Of a stretch of DNA of 64,000 nucleotides, positions 1 to 10,319 are shown piece after piece. Under the pieces are notes generated by a model. The model searched no databases and was not told the DNA's origin. It saw nothing but the letters and a program-made list of their open reading frames with translations. Position 1 is the first letter of the stretch. Every line of letters starts with the position of its first letter. A program made the position numbers and the translations under genes. Origin of the DNA: Entoloma clypeatum (Eukaryota; Basidiomycota; Agaricomycetes; Agaricales; Entolomataceae); assembly GCA_963565915.1 (NCBI GenBank), contig OY751490.1, positions 310,001 through 374,000 on the forward strand, given 5' to 3'.

Positions 1-7
1 AAGCCTG

Positions 8-2638
8 ATGGGCATTCCAGATTACTCTCCAGAAGTACGGTCACTTGACTTTGATGGATCACCCACTTCCGTCCTGCATTGGATATCTCGCCTTGAAGAA
101 GAGTGGCTGGCTGTCTTCGATAATGCCGAGGAGATCGTTCACCGTTTTCTTCCACCTGGCGGGCTCGGTAACATCCTAGTAACAAGTCGCAATCGATCTG
201 TAAGACGCCATACAGGCTCTAATTGCATTGAGATTGCTCAGATGGATGAAGAAGACGCAGTCTCGTTGCTTCTGAAGGCGAGCGGTTCTGATCCGTCCTG
301 TGAAGATATGCGAAGGTCCGCGAGGGAGATCGTGAAGGAGCTCCATTCTCTACCTCTCGCTGTTGATCAAGCTGGTGCTTATATTGAAGCTGGTCTTTCT
401 GACATTAATGGCTACATGGAACGATACTCGCAACACCGCAAGGAGTTACTGGATTACGCTCCATTCAAAACAGCATCGACTTGGGAACGCACTGTGTATG
501 GAACTTGGGAAGTGTCATTCAAGGAGATCGAGCGAAGGGCTCAGAGTCGGCCAGTCGGGGGAACAGAGGGAGATTCTGAATCAAGCGAAGTCCAGGCCGC
601 ACAAACTGCTGTCCTCATCCTCCAAATCACTGCATTTGTTCATCACGACAACATTTCCGAAGGCGTGTTCCGACGGGCTGCAGAAAACGCGAAAATGCAG
701 GGAGCTGATAACGGAATGCCCCAACAACAAATCTCGATCATAGACCACGGACTTCTTCGTCTGGATAGATATGGTTTATGGGATCAACTCCAGTTCCGAC
801 AAGGCATGCGAGTCTTACAATCCTTTTCATTGGTCAAGCAAAGCCCATCTGGAGATATCTACTCAGTCCATCCGCTGGTACACTCCTGGAGTCGGGACAG
901 GTTGTCATGTTCAGACCAGCATACTCACGTTTGCAAGGCAACTGCTCTGCTTGCGACCTCAATTTCATTTCAATTCATGGCCGAAGACTATCTCTACCGT
1001 CGGGCGCTCATTCCACACATCAAAGCAAACTATCGATATGGAGAGCAAGCTGGCATTGACAATGGATACGATGACAATGTATACACAAATTTTGCCCTGG
1101 TATTTCGTGAGAGTGGAGATTGGAAGAGGGCGGAGGAGCTGGAGGTTCGGGTCATGGACATGAGGAAGAGGGTGCTTGGAGAGGAACATCCAGACACCTT
1201 GGCGAGCATGGCAAATCTCGCGGCGACTTTCAGGAATCAGGGTCGGTGGAAAGAGGCTGAGGAGCTGGAGGTTCAGGTCATGGACATGAGGAAGAGGGTG
1301 CTTGGAGAGGAACATCCAGACACCTTGACGAGCATGGCAAATCTCGCGGCGACTTTCAGGAATCAGGGTCGGTGGAAAGAGGCTGAGGAGCTGCAGGTTC
1401 GGGTCATAGACATGAGTTTGAGGGTGCTTGGAGATGAACATCCAGACACCTTGACGAGCATGGCAAATCTCGCGGCGACTTTCTGGAATCAGGGTCGGTG
1501 GAAAGAGGCTGAGGAGCTGGAGGTTCAGGTCATGGGCATGAGGAAGAGGGTGCTTGGAGAGGAACATCCAGACACCTTGACGAGCATGGCAAATCTCGCG
1601 GCGACTTTCTGGAATCAGGGTCGGTGGAAAGAGGCCGAGGAGCTGGAGGTTCAGGTCATGGACATGAGGAAGAGGGTGCTTGGAGAGGAACATCCAGACA
1701 CCTTGACGAGCATGGGAAATCTCGCGTCGACTTTCAGGAATCAGGGTCGGTGGAGAGAGGCCGAGGAGCTGGAGGTTCAGGTCATGGACATGAGGAAGAG
1801 GGTCCTTGGAGAGGAACATCCATCCACCTTGGCGAGCATGGCAAATCTCGCGTCGACTTTCAGGAATCAGGGTCGGTGGAAAGAGGCTGAGGAGCTGGAG
1901 GTTCGGGTCATGGACATGAGAAAGAGGGTGCTTGGAGAGGAACATCCATCCACCTTGACGAGCATGGCAAATCTCGCGGCGACTTTCAGGAATCAGGGTC
2001 GGTGGAAAGAGGCTGAGGAGCTGGAGGTTCAGGTCATGGACATGAGTTTGAGGGTGCTTGGAGAGGAACATCCAGACACCTTGGCGAGCATGGCAAATCT
2101 CGCGGCGACGTTCAGGAATCAGGGTCGGTGGAAAGAGGCTGAGGAGCTGGAGGTTCAGGTCATGGGCATGAGGAAGAGGGTGCTTGGAGAGGAACATCCA
2201 GACACCTTGACGAGCATGGGAAATCTCGCGTCGACTTTCAGGAATCAGGGTCGGTGGAAAGAGGCCGAGGAGCTGGAGGTTCAGGTCATGGACATGAGGA
2301 AGAGGGTGCTTGGAGAGGAACATCCAGACACCTTGACGAGCATGGGAAATCTCGCGTTGACTTTTCAGAATCAGAGTCGGTGGAAAGAGGCCGAGGAGCT
2401 GGAGGTTCAGGTCATGGACATGAGGAAGAGGGTGCTTGGAGAGGAACATCCAGACACCTTGGCGAGCATGGCAAATCTCGCGTCGACTTTCAGGAATCAG
2501 GGTCGGTGGAAAGAGGCCGAGGAGCTGGAGGTTCAGGTCATGGACATGAGTTTGGAGGTGCCCATCACTTCTGACCCCGTTCCATTTTGCTGCATGCAAA
2601 ATGTTTTCAGAATGTTTTGGAAGATGATAAAATTTTGA
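8..2638 (+). CDS. NB-ARC / TPR NLR-like protein, 5'-truncated by window edge
   Basis: The frame is open to the window edge, so the true start and the P-loop lie upstream; residue numbers count from the first ATG. Visible NB-ARC parts are a kinase-2/Walker B-like segment (WLAVFDNAE, residues 33-41), an RNBS-B-like ILVTSRN (56-62) and a GLPL-like LPLAVDQAGAYI (115-126). From about residue 371 there are eleven 42-residue TPR units of the kinesin-light-chain type (GEEHPDTL...NLA..F.NQGRW.EAEEL). The last unit runs into an unrelated tail of about 28 residues ending FWKMIKF. Fungal proteins of this design are thought to act as cytosolic STAND sensors in self/non-self or immune responses; that role is inferred from the family. 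The unlike tail suggests the natural 3' end was replaced by the repeat that follows. No introns are evident. Confidence 0.85.
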   Translation: MGIPDYSPEVRSLDFDGSPTSVLHWISRLEEEWLAVFDNAEEIVHRFLPPGGLGNILVTSRNRSVRRHTGSNCIEIAQMDEEDAVSLLLKASGSDPSCEDMRRSAREIVKELHSLPLAVDQAGAYIEAGLSDINGYMERYSQHRKELLDYAPFKTASTWERTVYGTWEVSFKEIERRAQSRPVGGTEGDSESSEVQAAQTAVLILQITAFVHHDNISEGVFRRAAENAKMQGADNGMPQQQISIIDHGLLRLDRYGLWDQLQFRQGMRVLQSFSLVKQSPSGDIYSVHPLVHSWSRDRLSCSDQHTHVCKATALLATSISFQFMAEDYLYRRALIPHIKANYRYGEQAGIDNGYDDNVYTNFALVFRESGDWKRAEELEVRVMDMRKRVLGEEHPDTLASMANLAATFRNQGRWKEAEELEVQVMDMRKRVLGEEHPDTLTSMANLAATFRNQGRWKEAEELQVRVIDMSLRVLGDEHPDTLTSMANLAATFWNQGRWKEAEELEVQVMGMRKRVLGEEHPDTLTSMANLAATFWNQGRWKEAEELEVQVMDMRKRVLGEEHPDTLTSMGNLASTFRNQGRWREAEELEVQVMDMRKRVLGEEHPSTLASMANLASTFRNQGRWKEAEELEVRVMDMRKRVLGEEHPSTLTSMANLAATFRNQGRWKEAEELEVQVMDMSLRVLGEEHPDTLASMANLAATFRNQGRWKEAEELEVQVMGMRKRVLGEEHPDTLTSMGNLASTFRNQGRWKEAEELEVQVMDMRKRVLGEEHPDTLTSMGNLALTFQNQSRWKEAEELEVQVMDMRKRVLGEEHPDTLASMANLASTFRNQGRWKEAEELEVQVMDMSLEVPITSDPVPFCCMQNVFRMFWKMIKF
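1119..2557 (+). repeat. 126-bp coding tandem repeat, eleven units (TPR array)
   Basis: Each 126-bp unit encodes one 42-residue TPR. Units differ at only a few positions (R/W after ATF, RKR versus SLR, D/S after HP, A/G before NLA). Because 126 is a multiple of three, other frames also stay open through the array, including a 604-codon antisense frame that is not a gene. The homogeneity points to recent unequal crossover or conversion. Confidence 0.95.
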
Positions 2639-2754
2639 TGTCCCTTTACCACAGTGCAGAATGCAACAGAAAACATAAGCAATATTTTCATATTTTTCCG
2701 AGTTCGAGTTTACGAGAAATCGGTTACTCCAGACGAGCACCGCCATTTTTTTCG

Positions 2755-2960
2755 TGCGCAATCTATCGTGCTCAGTCACGTGCCAATGTTATGGATTGTT
2801 TGTCTGACAGTGTTAGTGACTGGTTCACACTTACAGTGCTTTGCAAATCATTTTGCCGTTTGACGTGATTTTCTTTTTGCTTAGAAATGATCTGATCTTC
2901 CTGAAATTTCCTGAAATGGTCGCTGAGCGCTGAGCCCCAGTCAAAACCGAACCTGGCAAG
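2755..2960. repeat. Interspersed repeat related to the 19.7-21.0 kb foldback region
   Basis: The stretch with AGAAATGATCTGATC and CCTGAAATTTCCTGAA at 2884-2920 recurs in reverse complement at 19760-19850. The stretch around TGCTCAGTCAC (2770-2820) recurs directly at 20755-20810. It ends in an AGCCCCAGTCAAAACC-type border that also appears near 21010 and, inverted, near 19705. It directly abuts the 3' end of the NLR-like frame, so it may be one end of a mobile element that entered that gene. Confidence 0.6.
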
Positions 2961-3544
2961 AAACCGAAATAATTGGCACTATCTGGTCTGATCTGATCCC
3001 ACCAGGATCACACCCAATTTCCCTGCTTTTCCCTGACTGACACCTGGGTGATCAGAGAAGCATCCTGAACTCAGCCGGTTTTGCCTGGTTACGAATCAAA
3101 TTAATCAAATTATGACATGTAGTCCTGTGTAGCAACCAAATGCGAAATCTGTTGCAAAGTGACAAGTCCCTTCGAACTCCAATCAAATTTATTGAACATC
3201 ACACCACCACCACCACCACACCGAAACGCTGCCGCCAGCACCGCTCCCAGCCTCGCCCTTCTATTGAAGCACATCATGATCAGCACTGTGCTAAAGCACA
3301 AGTGCAATACAATGAGTGCAGAGGTTGTAGAGTACATACTAAAGGCTATTCTACTAGATGGTATGACTTACAGTGAACAACTTCTGGGGTGAAATCGTTA
3401 TATTCTCAGAGAGAATGTGGGCTCCTTATATACTACAAGGAGCATGACATTACTGTGATGTGACTACATAAAGTAAGTTCCTAATATGTCATATCCTTTG
3501 TACTACTATATATGTCATATACTTTGATACTACCATATATAGAT
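2961..3544. other. Non-coding stretch before Copia B1
   Basis: Only short unsupported frames are present. There is a small (CAC)n run near 3203-3222 and a TATA-like patch near 3425-3440. The stretch ends in the TSD of B1 (ATTGT, 3545-3549). I see no gene. Confidence 0.5.
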
Positions 3545-3549
3545 ATTGT

Positions 3550-3854
3550 TGTTGAAGTTCCACCTGGGCGCTAGCCACAGGCGTACTGAGCAACATAGCT
3601 ACAGTGGAAGTACTCTACGATACCGCTATGGTCACTTACATGGTTTGGAGAGGTAAGGCTGGTGAGAGCGGTTGAGGCTGGTAAGAGCGATGGAGCTGGT
3701 TAAGAGTCAAGAGACAACTTTTTGATATTGACAGTTTCCTGGTCTTATATACCGTACTACTGTTTGTACCAACCAAATAAGTATGTAATTGAAGATATGT
3801 AAATGGTCACGTGATGTAATCTAATCTAATCTACGTGATGGAAAAGTTTCAACA
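3550..3854 (-). repeat. 3' LTR of Copia B1
   Basis: Begins TGTTGAAGTTCC and ends AACA on the plus strand. The C-rich run just right of it (3855-3861) is the polypurine tract on the minus strand. The sequence matches 16182-16486 except for a CpG/TpA-type difference near 3834. Confidence 0.95.
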
Positions 3855-3923
3855 CCCCCCCATATTTAGTACATACTTCTAAATACATTTTTACTTTTTC
3901 CCATATAGGTACTCTTTCTTCGT

Positions 3924-4853
3924 CTAGTTTTTAAGCAATCCAAAGTACGGGATAAACTTGTTGAAGAGGATTTTCCCCAGATTTTTAGTTAAAAGGTCTG
4001 CCGGGTTATTCACTCCTTCGATGAATTCGACCGTAATGATACCTTCGGATACTTTTTCTCTGACGAAGTGGAATCGCACGTCGATGTGCTTGGATCGCTT
4101 CTCAGTTACAGGATTGGATGCGATAAAGACGGAGCCATTGTTGTCTCCATAGATCGGAACTGATCTGATCTGCATTCCAAGTTCGGCAAGCATGCTTCTA
4201 AGCCATGTCACTGCGCGACTGCAATCTGATAGCGCCATGTACTCTGCTTCTGTAGAAGAGAGGGCAATGGTTTTTTGTGCCGATAAAACCCATGTTGCTG
4301 CTCCAGATGCCAGCAATATGAAGTAACCAGTGGTGGACTTTCTGGTATTTTCGTCTGACGCCCAATCGGAGTCTGTAAATGCGTAGATTCCTTTCCCAGA
4401 ATCACCATCATACATGATCACGTAATCTTTTGTTGCCTTCAAATACCTGCAAATGTCCCTTGCCACATCTAAATGGCGTTTGGTAGGATTTGTGGAAAAT
4501 TGGGACATTTTGATCACTGCGAAACAAATGTCGGGTCTTGTCCTGATCATTAAGTACAACAGTGATCCGATGACGGATTGGTACTTGGATCTGAGTTCCG
4601 CATTGGGTTCATCTTTGGACTTCATGGGTTTGTAGCCCGTTGGGAGTGGGGTGTGGGTGGCATTGGATTCGCTCATCCCCATTCGTGCGAGAATTTTCTC
4701 AAGGTAAGGTACTTGATCAATGAAGATCTTCTTCCCACGTTGCCTTATTTGGATTGAGAGAAATTCTTTCGGTTCCCCATTCGACACTAGGTGGCCTAGG
4801 TCCCTACATTCCCATGTTGTCATGAAGGCCTTCTTCTTCTCTAGCGTGTACTC
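3924..4853 (-). CDS. Copia B1 pol, RT C-terminus and RNase H
   Basis: This follows in frame after the TGA at 4854-4856. It covers the end of RT (ECRDLGHL, LPTGYKP, IGSLLYLM.RTRPDI) and a complete Copia RNase H: FTDSDWASD, KSTTGY, SSTEAEYMA, DNNGS and the terminal NPADLLTKNLG. The RNase H acidic residues are all visible, unlike the related copy B2, which lost about 240 bp here. The stop lies 70 bases from the LTR. The sibling B2 has CGG (Arg) where B1 has TGA, so the stop is a recent lesion and this segment belongs to one polyprotein with the next entry. Confidence 0.9.
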   Translation of the reverse strand, partial: EYTLEKKKAFMTTWECRDLGHLVSNGEPKEFLSIQIRQRGKKIFIDQVPYLEKILARMGMSESNATHTPLPTGYKPMKSKDEPNAELRSKYQSVIGSLLYLMIRTRPDICFAVIKMSQFSTNPTKRHLDVARDICRYLKATKDYVIMYDGDSGKGIYAFTDSDWASDENTRKSTTGYFILLASGAATWVLSAQKTIALSSTEAEYMALSDCSRAVTWLRSMLAELGMQIRSVPIYGDNNGSVFIASNPVTEKRSKHIDVRFHFVREKVSEGIITVEFIEGVNNPADLLTKNLGKILFNKFIPYFGLLKN

Positions 4854-7800
4854 TCAGTTTGTGCCGAGAAAAGCAGAGTCATCAACATAAATGACGGCGA
4901 TTACAGTTTCCCCTTTGGTACTTGTGTGAATGAAAACTCCCGCATCGGAGTGAAGCCGGACAAAACCGAGCTTTTTCATGGAGGAATCGAGTTCCCTCCA
5001 CCAGGCTAATGCGGCCTGCTTAAGTCCGTATAGGGCTTTGTATAGTCGGTACACGAAGTGTTCTTTCCCTTTTACTATGTAGCCCTCAGGCTGTCGCATG
5101 TAAATTATCTCACGGAGCGTTGCATAGAGGAAGGCTGATGAGACGTCCAAGAATGTCATGAACCACCCTTCAAGGGCTGTCAATGCCAGAATTAACCGGA
5201 CGGTCTCGTACCTCACTACTGGTGAGAAGATCTGATCGAAGTCGATCCCTTCTACCTGTGAGAAACCTTTTGCGACAAGGCGCGCTTTCAAACGCCCATC
5301 GGATTTTTCGTTGTAAACCCATTTGTTCCTTAGAGCTTTCCTCCCTGTAGGTAGGGGTACTAACTCCGTGATCACCCCGCGGCTTTTGAGCATGTCTAGC
5401 TCTTTTTGTTCTGCCGCATACCAATCTTCTTTGTTTGGAAGAGTGCATATATCTTTGTGTGACATTTCGATGATGCCCACTTGGATAGAGATTGCCTCCA
5501 TTAGGAGATCGTTCATCCATGCCGTCTGACCGCCTAATCTACGTCTTCGATCCAATTTTTCAAGATCAGAAGCAGGGGTGTCTTCCCCATAGATGCTACC
5601 TGGCATTTTCCGAACTCGTCGTTCCCTGATCGGTCGATCTGGTACTTGTTCGGGTTCCGGAGTGGGTACTCGTGGTTCATCGTCGGGCTCGTTAGACGGC
5701 AAGTCATCGTCCGATTCAGGGTGATCCTGTCCAGTGGGAACAGGGTCGTGAGGTTTTTTGTAATGACTGTCATTGTCATTGTTTCCAGGGATGAGGTCCT
5801 CAAACTCATCAGCCGGTTCTGGGTTTTCCATTTCTGGATGGTTTTCTGGCAAAGGGTCGATGTGGCATCTAGGGTACTTGCTTTCATCAAAGATAGCTTT
5901 TCCACCCATGAAAATTGTATTAGTCTCAGGATCCATGAAACGGTATCCTTTGACCCCTGGTTTTGATCCGAGATAAATCATCAATTGAGATCTAGACTCC
6001 AGGGAATTTCTACGTTTTTCCTTTGGGATATAAACATATGCCTGACATCCGAAGACTCTGATGCTTGACATATCGGGGGTCTCATTGGTCACCCTGAAGT
6101 AAGGGGTATTCCATTCAAGACGCTGCATGGGCGTTCTGTTGTAGAGAAACGCTGCATGTTCCAAACAGAATTCCCACCACATAGGGGGTAAGCACGCGTC
6201 GAAGCGCAAGGCCTGAGATTTCTCCCACAGGGTTCGATTTATCCGTTCTGCTCTACCGTTCTGCTGGTGCTGATACGGGAGCGTGACGTCGATTAGAACT
6301 CCATGATCAGCAAGTACATCCTTGTATTCATCAAACTCTCCTCCTCCATCAACTCGCCATTTTTTAGGAGTGGCGGCGAACTGATTCAGGATCATCGCAA
6401 GAAATTGTCGCAGTGCCGTGATGGCATCTGACTTCTTTCTAAGCAAGACGACCCAGACGTGGGATGAAAAATCGTCCAAAAACGTGAGGAAATATTTATA
6501 TTTATGGTATGATGCCGTGGATATCTGTTTGAGATCAGAATGGATCAGATCAAAGGTTTTGGTTGCCCTTGTCATCGAATTGGGATATGACTGATTCGGC
6601 ATTTTCCCTTTGAGGCAACCTGTGCAACTTTCCTGTGATTTCTCACGTACTAGTGTCTCAGATACCCCTTTGGTACTGGTGGGAATCTTTCGGAGTGCTT
6701 GATCATTTGGGTGACCAAGGCGCTTGTGCCATGTTTCGACAGTGATTTTGCTTGAGATCGCATGGATCTGGTCATAGCATATTTCAGTGTCTAACCAGTA
6801 AATGGTTTGACCAAGGATGTGGGGTGAAAACTGGATTTTGTTTAGCCCTTTGGAGATGTTGATTTCTCCACAAGTCCCATCTACTTTGTAACCATGGTTA
6901 AGGAAGACGCCTAGGGACAATAGGCGTGTGTCCATGTCCGGGATGTAGAACACCGGTCTGAGAAGATGGGTTTTAACTTCCCCATTTAGGGTGTGCCGTA
7001 CTGGAACGGCCCCAACTCCGAGAATTTCCAGTTTCTTCCCTTTAGCTGCAGTTTGGACAAATCGCTTGACCGTGAGAGGTCTATAGTATGCGAAGTCCTT
7101 AAACTCATAGGTGAAGTGTAAAGAGGCGCCGGAATCTAATATCCATTGCGCGTGTTCCTTTTCCTTACAATGTGTACAAGAAGCAAAATGTTTAATATAT
7201 TTTTTATGTAAATCACTGCTGAAGTGATCTATGCATTCTGTACTGGTACTGGCTATTATATCATACGTCTGTTGAGAGGTATTGTTAGCTTTCCGCAATT
7301 GGTAAGGTTTGAAAGAGGGGTTTGACGAACCGTCTAGTTCGATCTCGTCCACAAACTCGTCTGGCCCCATCCATTCTTGGTCTATATCCATCATCCGCAG
7401 CGATTGGTCTAACGGCGGAGTTACTCGACGCTGTTTAGTTGGCCTCTCGTCGATGTCTGGAATAATGGTGTCCAAGATACGAAGATTTGACCCAGAGGGT
7501 CGGGCGCCGATTTCTCGGGCGAGTTTTCTCACCCTCTCGTTCTTTTTCCACGCTGACGGCTTTCCAGAAGGAAGCCCGGTGTACTGGGAAGGAGGAGGGT
7601 TCATGCGTTGCAGTAGTGACTGCATCCTTTCTGACTCAGGTTGTTCAGTAAAGGAAGTCTTTCCGCGACCGGTGATGGTGGTGAAAGATGGTGCATGGCG
7701 AGGAGGAAGGGGACAGGGAGCAGGATGACGAGGGGCTTGCTCAATGGCCGGTGCAATAAACTCGACCATTTCCTCAGCGTGGTCGGAGTCGTTGTCAGCG

Positions 7801-8322
7801 TTGTTGGCGCGTTTCTTCTGGTTGCGCCAGCGTCCCTTTCCCTTCTTCTTTTCAGAAGTGGTACTTGGGTTGGTCGAGTTAGGCTGCTCGTCAGCGTTGT
7901 TATGCGAGGTACTCGGCACTGTCTGCTTTTCCCATTTGGGGTCTTGCCCCTTTTGCTTAGTCCCGGAGATGTTCCGGGCCTGCTCGTTCAACGCCTGAGT
8001 AGACCCAATCGAATACTTGCGCCGGTACTCTAAGATGATGCTTTCCGCGACGGCATTGTACGTGAAGTCGTTGGCGTCATAGACCTGGAAGAGGGCGGTG
8101 GAGAGCGACAACCAGGCGTCAGGAATGGCACTTGCCAGGATCATGGCCTGCATCAGGTCAGGGACATCGAATTTCGACTCGCTGAGACGGGCGAAGAGTG
8201 CTCCGAGGCGTTCTATTTCAGGGACCGGGTCACGACCTGACAGCTTGAAGGAAGCTGCCGCCTTGAAGTTGCCGAAGATGACGGCTGGGGTTACTTTTGA
8301 ATAGGTATCCTTTAGGATCGTC
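4854..8322 (-). CDS. Copia B1 gag C-terminus, protease, integrase and RT
   Basis: One open frame of about 1155 codons; upstream of 8322 the frame runs falsely into the nested LTR of Copia A. Order: gag C-terminus (KLSGRDPVPEIERLGALFARL, then a Lys-rich linker), protease (WILDSGASLHFT, near 7140), integrase with zinc-binding HKRLGHP and CTGC, catalytic D in HSDLKQI, D in VDGGGEF and E in NGRAERINRT, then RT (KWVYNEKSDGR, LDVSSAFLY, catalytic YVDD at 4878-4889). The proteins would form virus-like particles, copy the element RNA and integrate the cDNA. A TGA at 4854 cuts off the RT end and RNase H; everything else looks functional. Gag is severed by Copia A exactly at 8322. Confidence 0.93.
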
Positions 8323-8614
8323 TGTTGAACGAGTTCCGCTTCCATTAGACGCGCCATGTGCTCAACCCCATGACGTACAAATAGTGTACAAATAAGTAGA
8401 CTAGTATATAAGACTGTCCTTATTCTCTGTGCAATAAGAACACTCTTACTGAGTAACCCCCACCTGCAAACACCTCTCAAGGTTAGTAGTAGGTTCCCCC
8501 TCTATCGTAGAATACACGATGTGTAGCGTGTAGCATAGAGTATGCTAGGACTGCACGACGACCCATCCACTGTGATCACCTCCAGGGTTGATGTGATCGT
8601 ATGCTGTTCTAATA
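8323..8614 (+). repeat. 5' LTR of Copia A
   Basis: Starts TGTTGAACGAG and ends TTCTAATA, so it ends TA rather than the usual CA; family member F ends AACA. A TATATAAG promoter-like box lies near 8405. Confidence 0.95.
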
Positions 8615-8627
8615 GGTTATGAGCCCT
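8615..8627 (+). promoter_or_regulatory. Primer-binding site of Copia A
   Basis: GGTTATGAGCCC directly after the LTR is complementary to GGGCTCATAACC, the anticodon arm and loop of eukaryotic initiator methionine tRNA. It does not match a tRNA 3' end. This is the arrangement known for half-tRNA priming in Drosophila copia. The same site occurs in F, and a GGGCCC variant occurs in B1, B2 and C. Confidence 0.75.
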
Positions 8628-9011
8628 GAGACTCGCCATTGCGCTTGTCGCTGGCAGTCTTAGTAGACTCGATGCCGCTACATCGCGAACGCGATAGATC
8701 AAGTGCACCTTGATCTGTACATACAACATAAATGATTATGTGGATGAATAATCCCACATCATCATGTAGCGCGATGAGCTAGCAGATCCGGGTGATTACA
8801 CCCCGATGATCGCAATGCCCATCCGCCTCCATACATGTGTCTACCAGTTAACTCTGTGTACAACGTTAAACGTGGAATAGGGGTCTGATGGACCCTAGTG
8901 GAGTAATACACATGTTGCTGTGTCCCTGTTTCATCTAAGATCCAGCGATTTGACATGTGACTGACGCATTCTATTTCCAGTCTTTTGCGCTCTCACCCTT
9001 CACATCAAATC

Positions 9012-9308
9012 ATGTCTTCTTTTGATTACAAATCCGCTGTCGTCAAAATGACCGGCTCTAACTGGAAGGAGTGGAGCGATAAGATGACAGGGTTCTTACA
9101 GTTTGAAGGGACCTGGATGCTTGTATCCGGGGACTGGAGACAGCCATCCTCCCTGACAACCGCTTCAACGTCTGAACAACGAAAGGAGTTCCGCGAGTGG
9201 AAGGAGAGAGACTTGAAAGCGCGCAGCGCAATCATCTTATCTCTGGTGGAATGTCACGGGCTCGGGACGCGTCATTTCCTCCCAACAATCTTCTACTCGA
9301 ACGACTGA
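9012..9308 (+). pseudogene. Copia A gag, N-terminal fragment
   Basis: Starts at the ATG of MSSFDYKSAVVKMTGSNW, as in F (42977). It matches F gag for about 80 residues to ILSLVE, then jumps at about 9250 to sequence that in F lies near 43921, so most of gag including its RNA-binding C-terminus is missing. The jump shifts the frame and it stops at 9306. The copy could not make its own capsid protein. Confidence 0.9.
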
Positions 9309-10317
9309 CCCTCGTCGTCGTCCTCCTCTCGAATCGCAGTTGACATCTAGTCCCGCTGAACAAATCATGACTGCAGGTGCGAGAGAACTTCTCGATCGAT
9401 GTACCCTGAGATGCAGGCAGCACGTGATGTTGTCACATCTCTTGGCATTGTGGGAACGTCCCAGACCCTCCAAAATGTCAATAACGTCATATACCCCGAA
9501 GATATTCTGGGGATATATTCGACCCCTGACAATGAGGTAATGGACGAAGCTTCCCTGTTCCTAATGGAACGTCAAGATTATGATGCCGATACAGTGATGG
9601 ACTTCGATGAGGAATATGAGTTTGATGAAGATGAACCTGGACCGTCCAAGAGGACGTGCTTCAGTTGGGCGGATGAAGTTGACGACGAGCTTTTCGGAGG
9701 TTCGTCATGCGACGACCCGAGGTACATTCTTTCACAAGTTTCACATGAGCACACAATGACAGAAGAACACACCCAGATTCGTGATAAGTCACTAGAACCG
9801 GGTCGTAGTTATTTTAAATCACCTGTCGTTGCTGCCTCCTTTATGGAGGAAATCTATGATCATTTTGCCTCATGTTCAAAATGTAAGAACAAATCCAAAG
9901 ATACTAATGACGCCGAGTGGATCATGGATTCCGGCGCTAGTATGCACTTCACCTCAGAGATGAGTGACTTTGCAACGTACGAAGAAGAGAAATCGATCCG
10001 TACTGCCCAAACTGCGGGCAAAGCAAAGATCTCTATAAAAGGAAGAGGGTCCGTGTTTATCACTCACATGATACCATCGCGTCAAGGAAAGCCTAGAAGT
10101 CTAACGACTTGGCTTTATCCGGTTTTACACATCCCGGAGCTTTCTACTCGCCTCATGTCAATGGGCGAAATTCTTCAAGAATCTGGATTAAATGTCGCTG
10201 GCTCAGCTGACAATCTTAGTTTCTTCAAAGATAGAAAGTGTGTACTAAGATGTAAACCTCATTTTCCCGGTTCAACTATATACTGGGTTAATACACGTGT
10301 TGAACAAATCACGCAGC
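9309..10317 (+). pseudogene. Copia A linker and protease
   Basis: The frame is recovered from about 9399 after a second deletion of about 55 bp relative to F. The acidic linker (DFDEEYEFDEDEPGPSKR) is followed by a HFASCSKCKNKS Cys motif and the aspartic protease WIMDSGASMHFTSEMSDF (near 9920-9970), with HIPELSTRLMSMGE marking the protease end. The frame runs into the Tc1 at 10318, so the last residues reported by a plain frame reading are transposon sequence. Confidence 0.88.
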
Positions 10318-10319
10318 TA

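Noticed and set aside
1119..2557. CRISPR-like regular repeat
   Set aside because: Units are contiguous coding TPRs without spacers, and the DNA is eukaryotic.
965..2779. 604-codon antisense frame through the TPR array
   Set aside because: It stays open only because the 126-bp unit is a multiple of three; it reads as a repeat of LFPPTLIPESRREI with no known domain, while the sense strand is a clear TPR protein.
4854..8480. Copia B1 frame starting at 8480
   Set aside because: The first part (MRGVCRWGLLSKS) is antisense of the Copia A LTR; the same peptide appears at 15330. The true B1 part starts at 8322.
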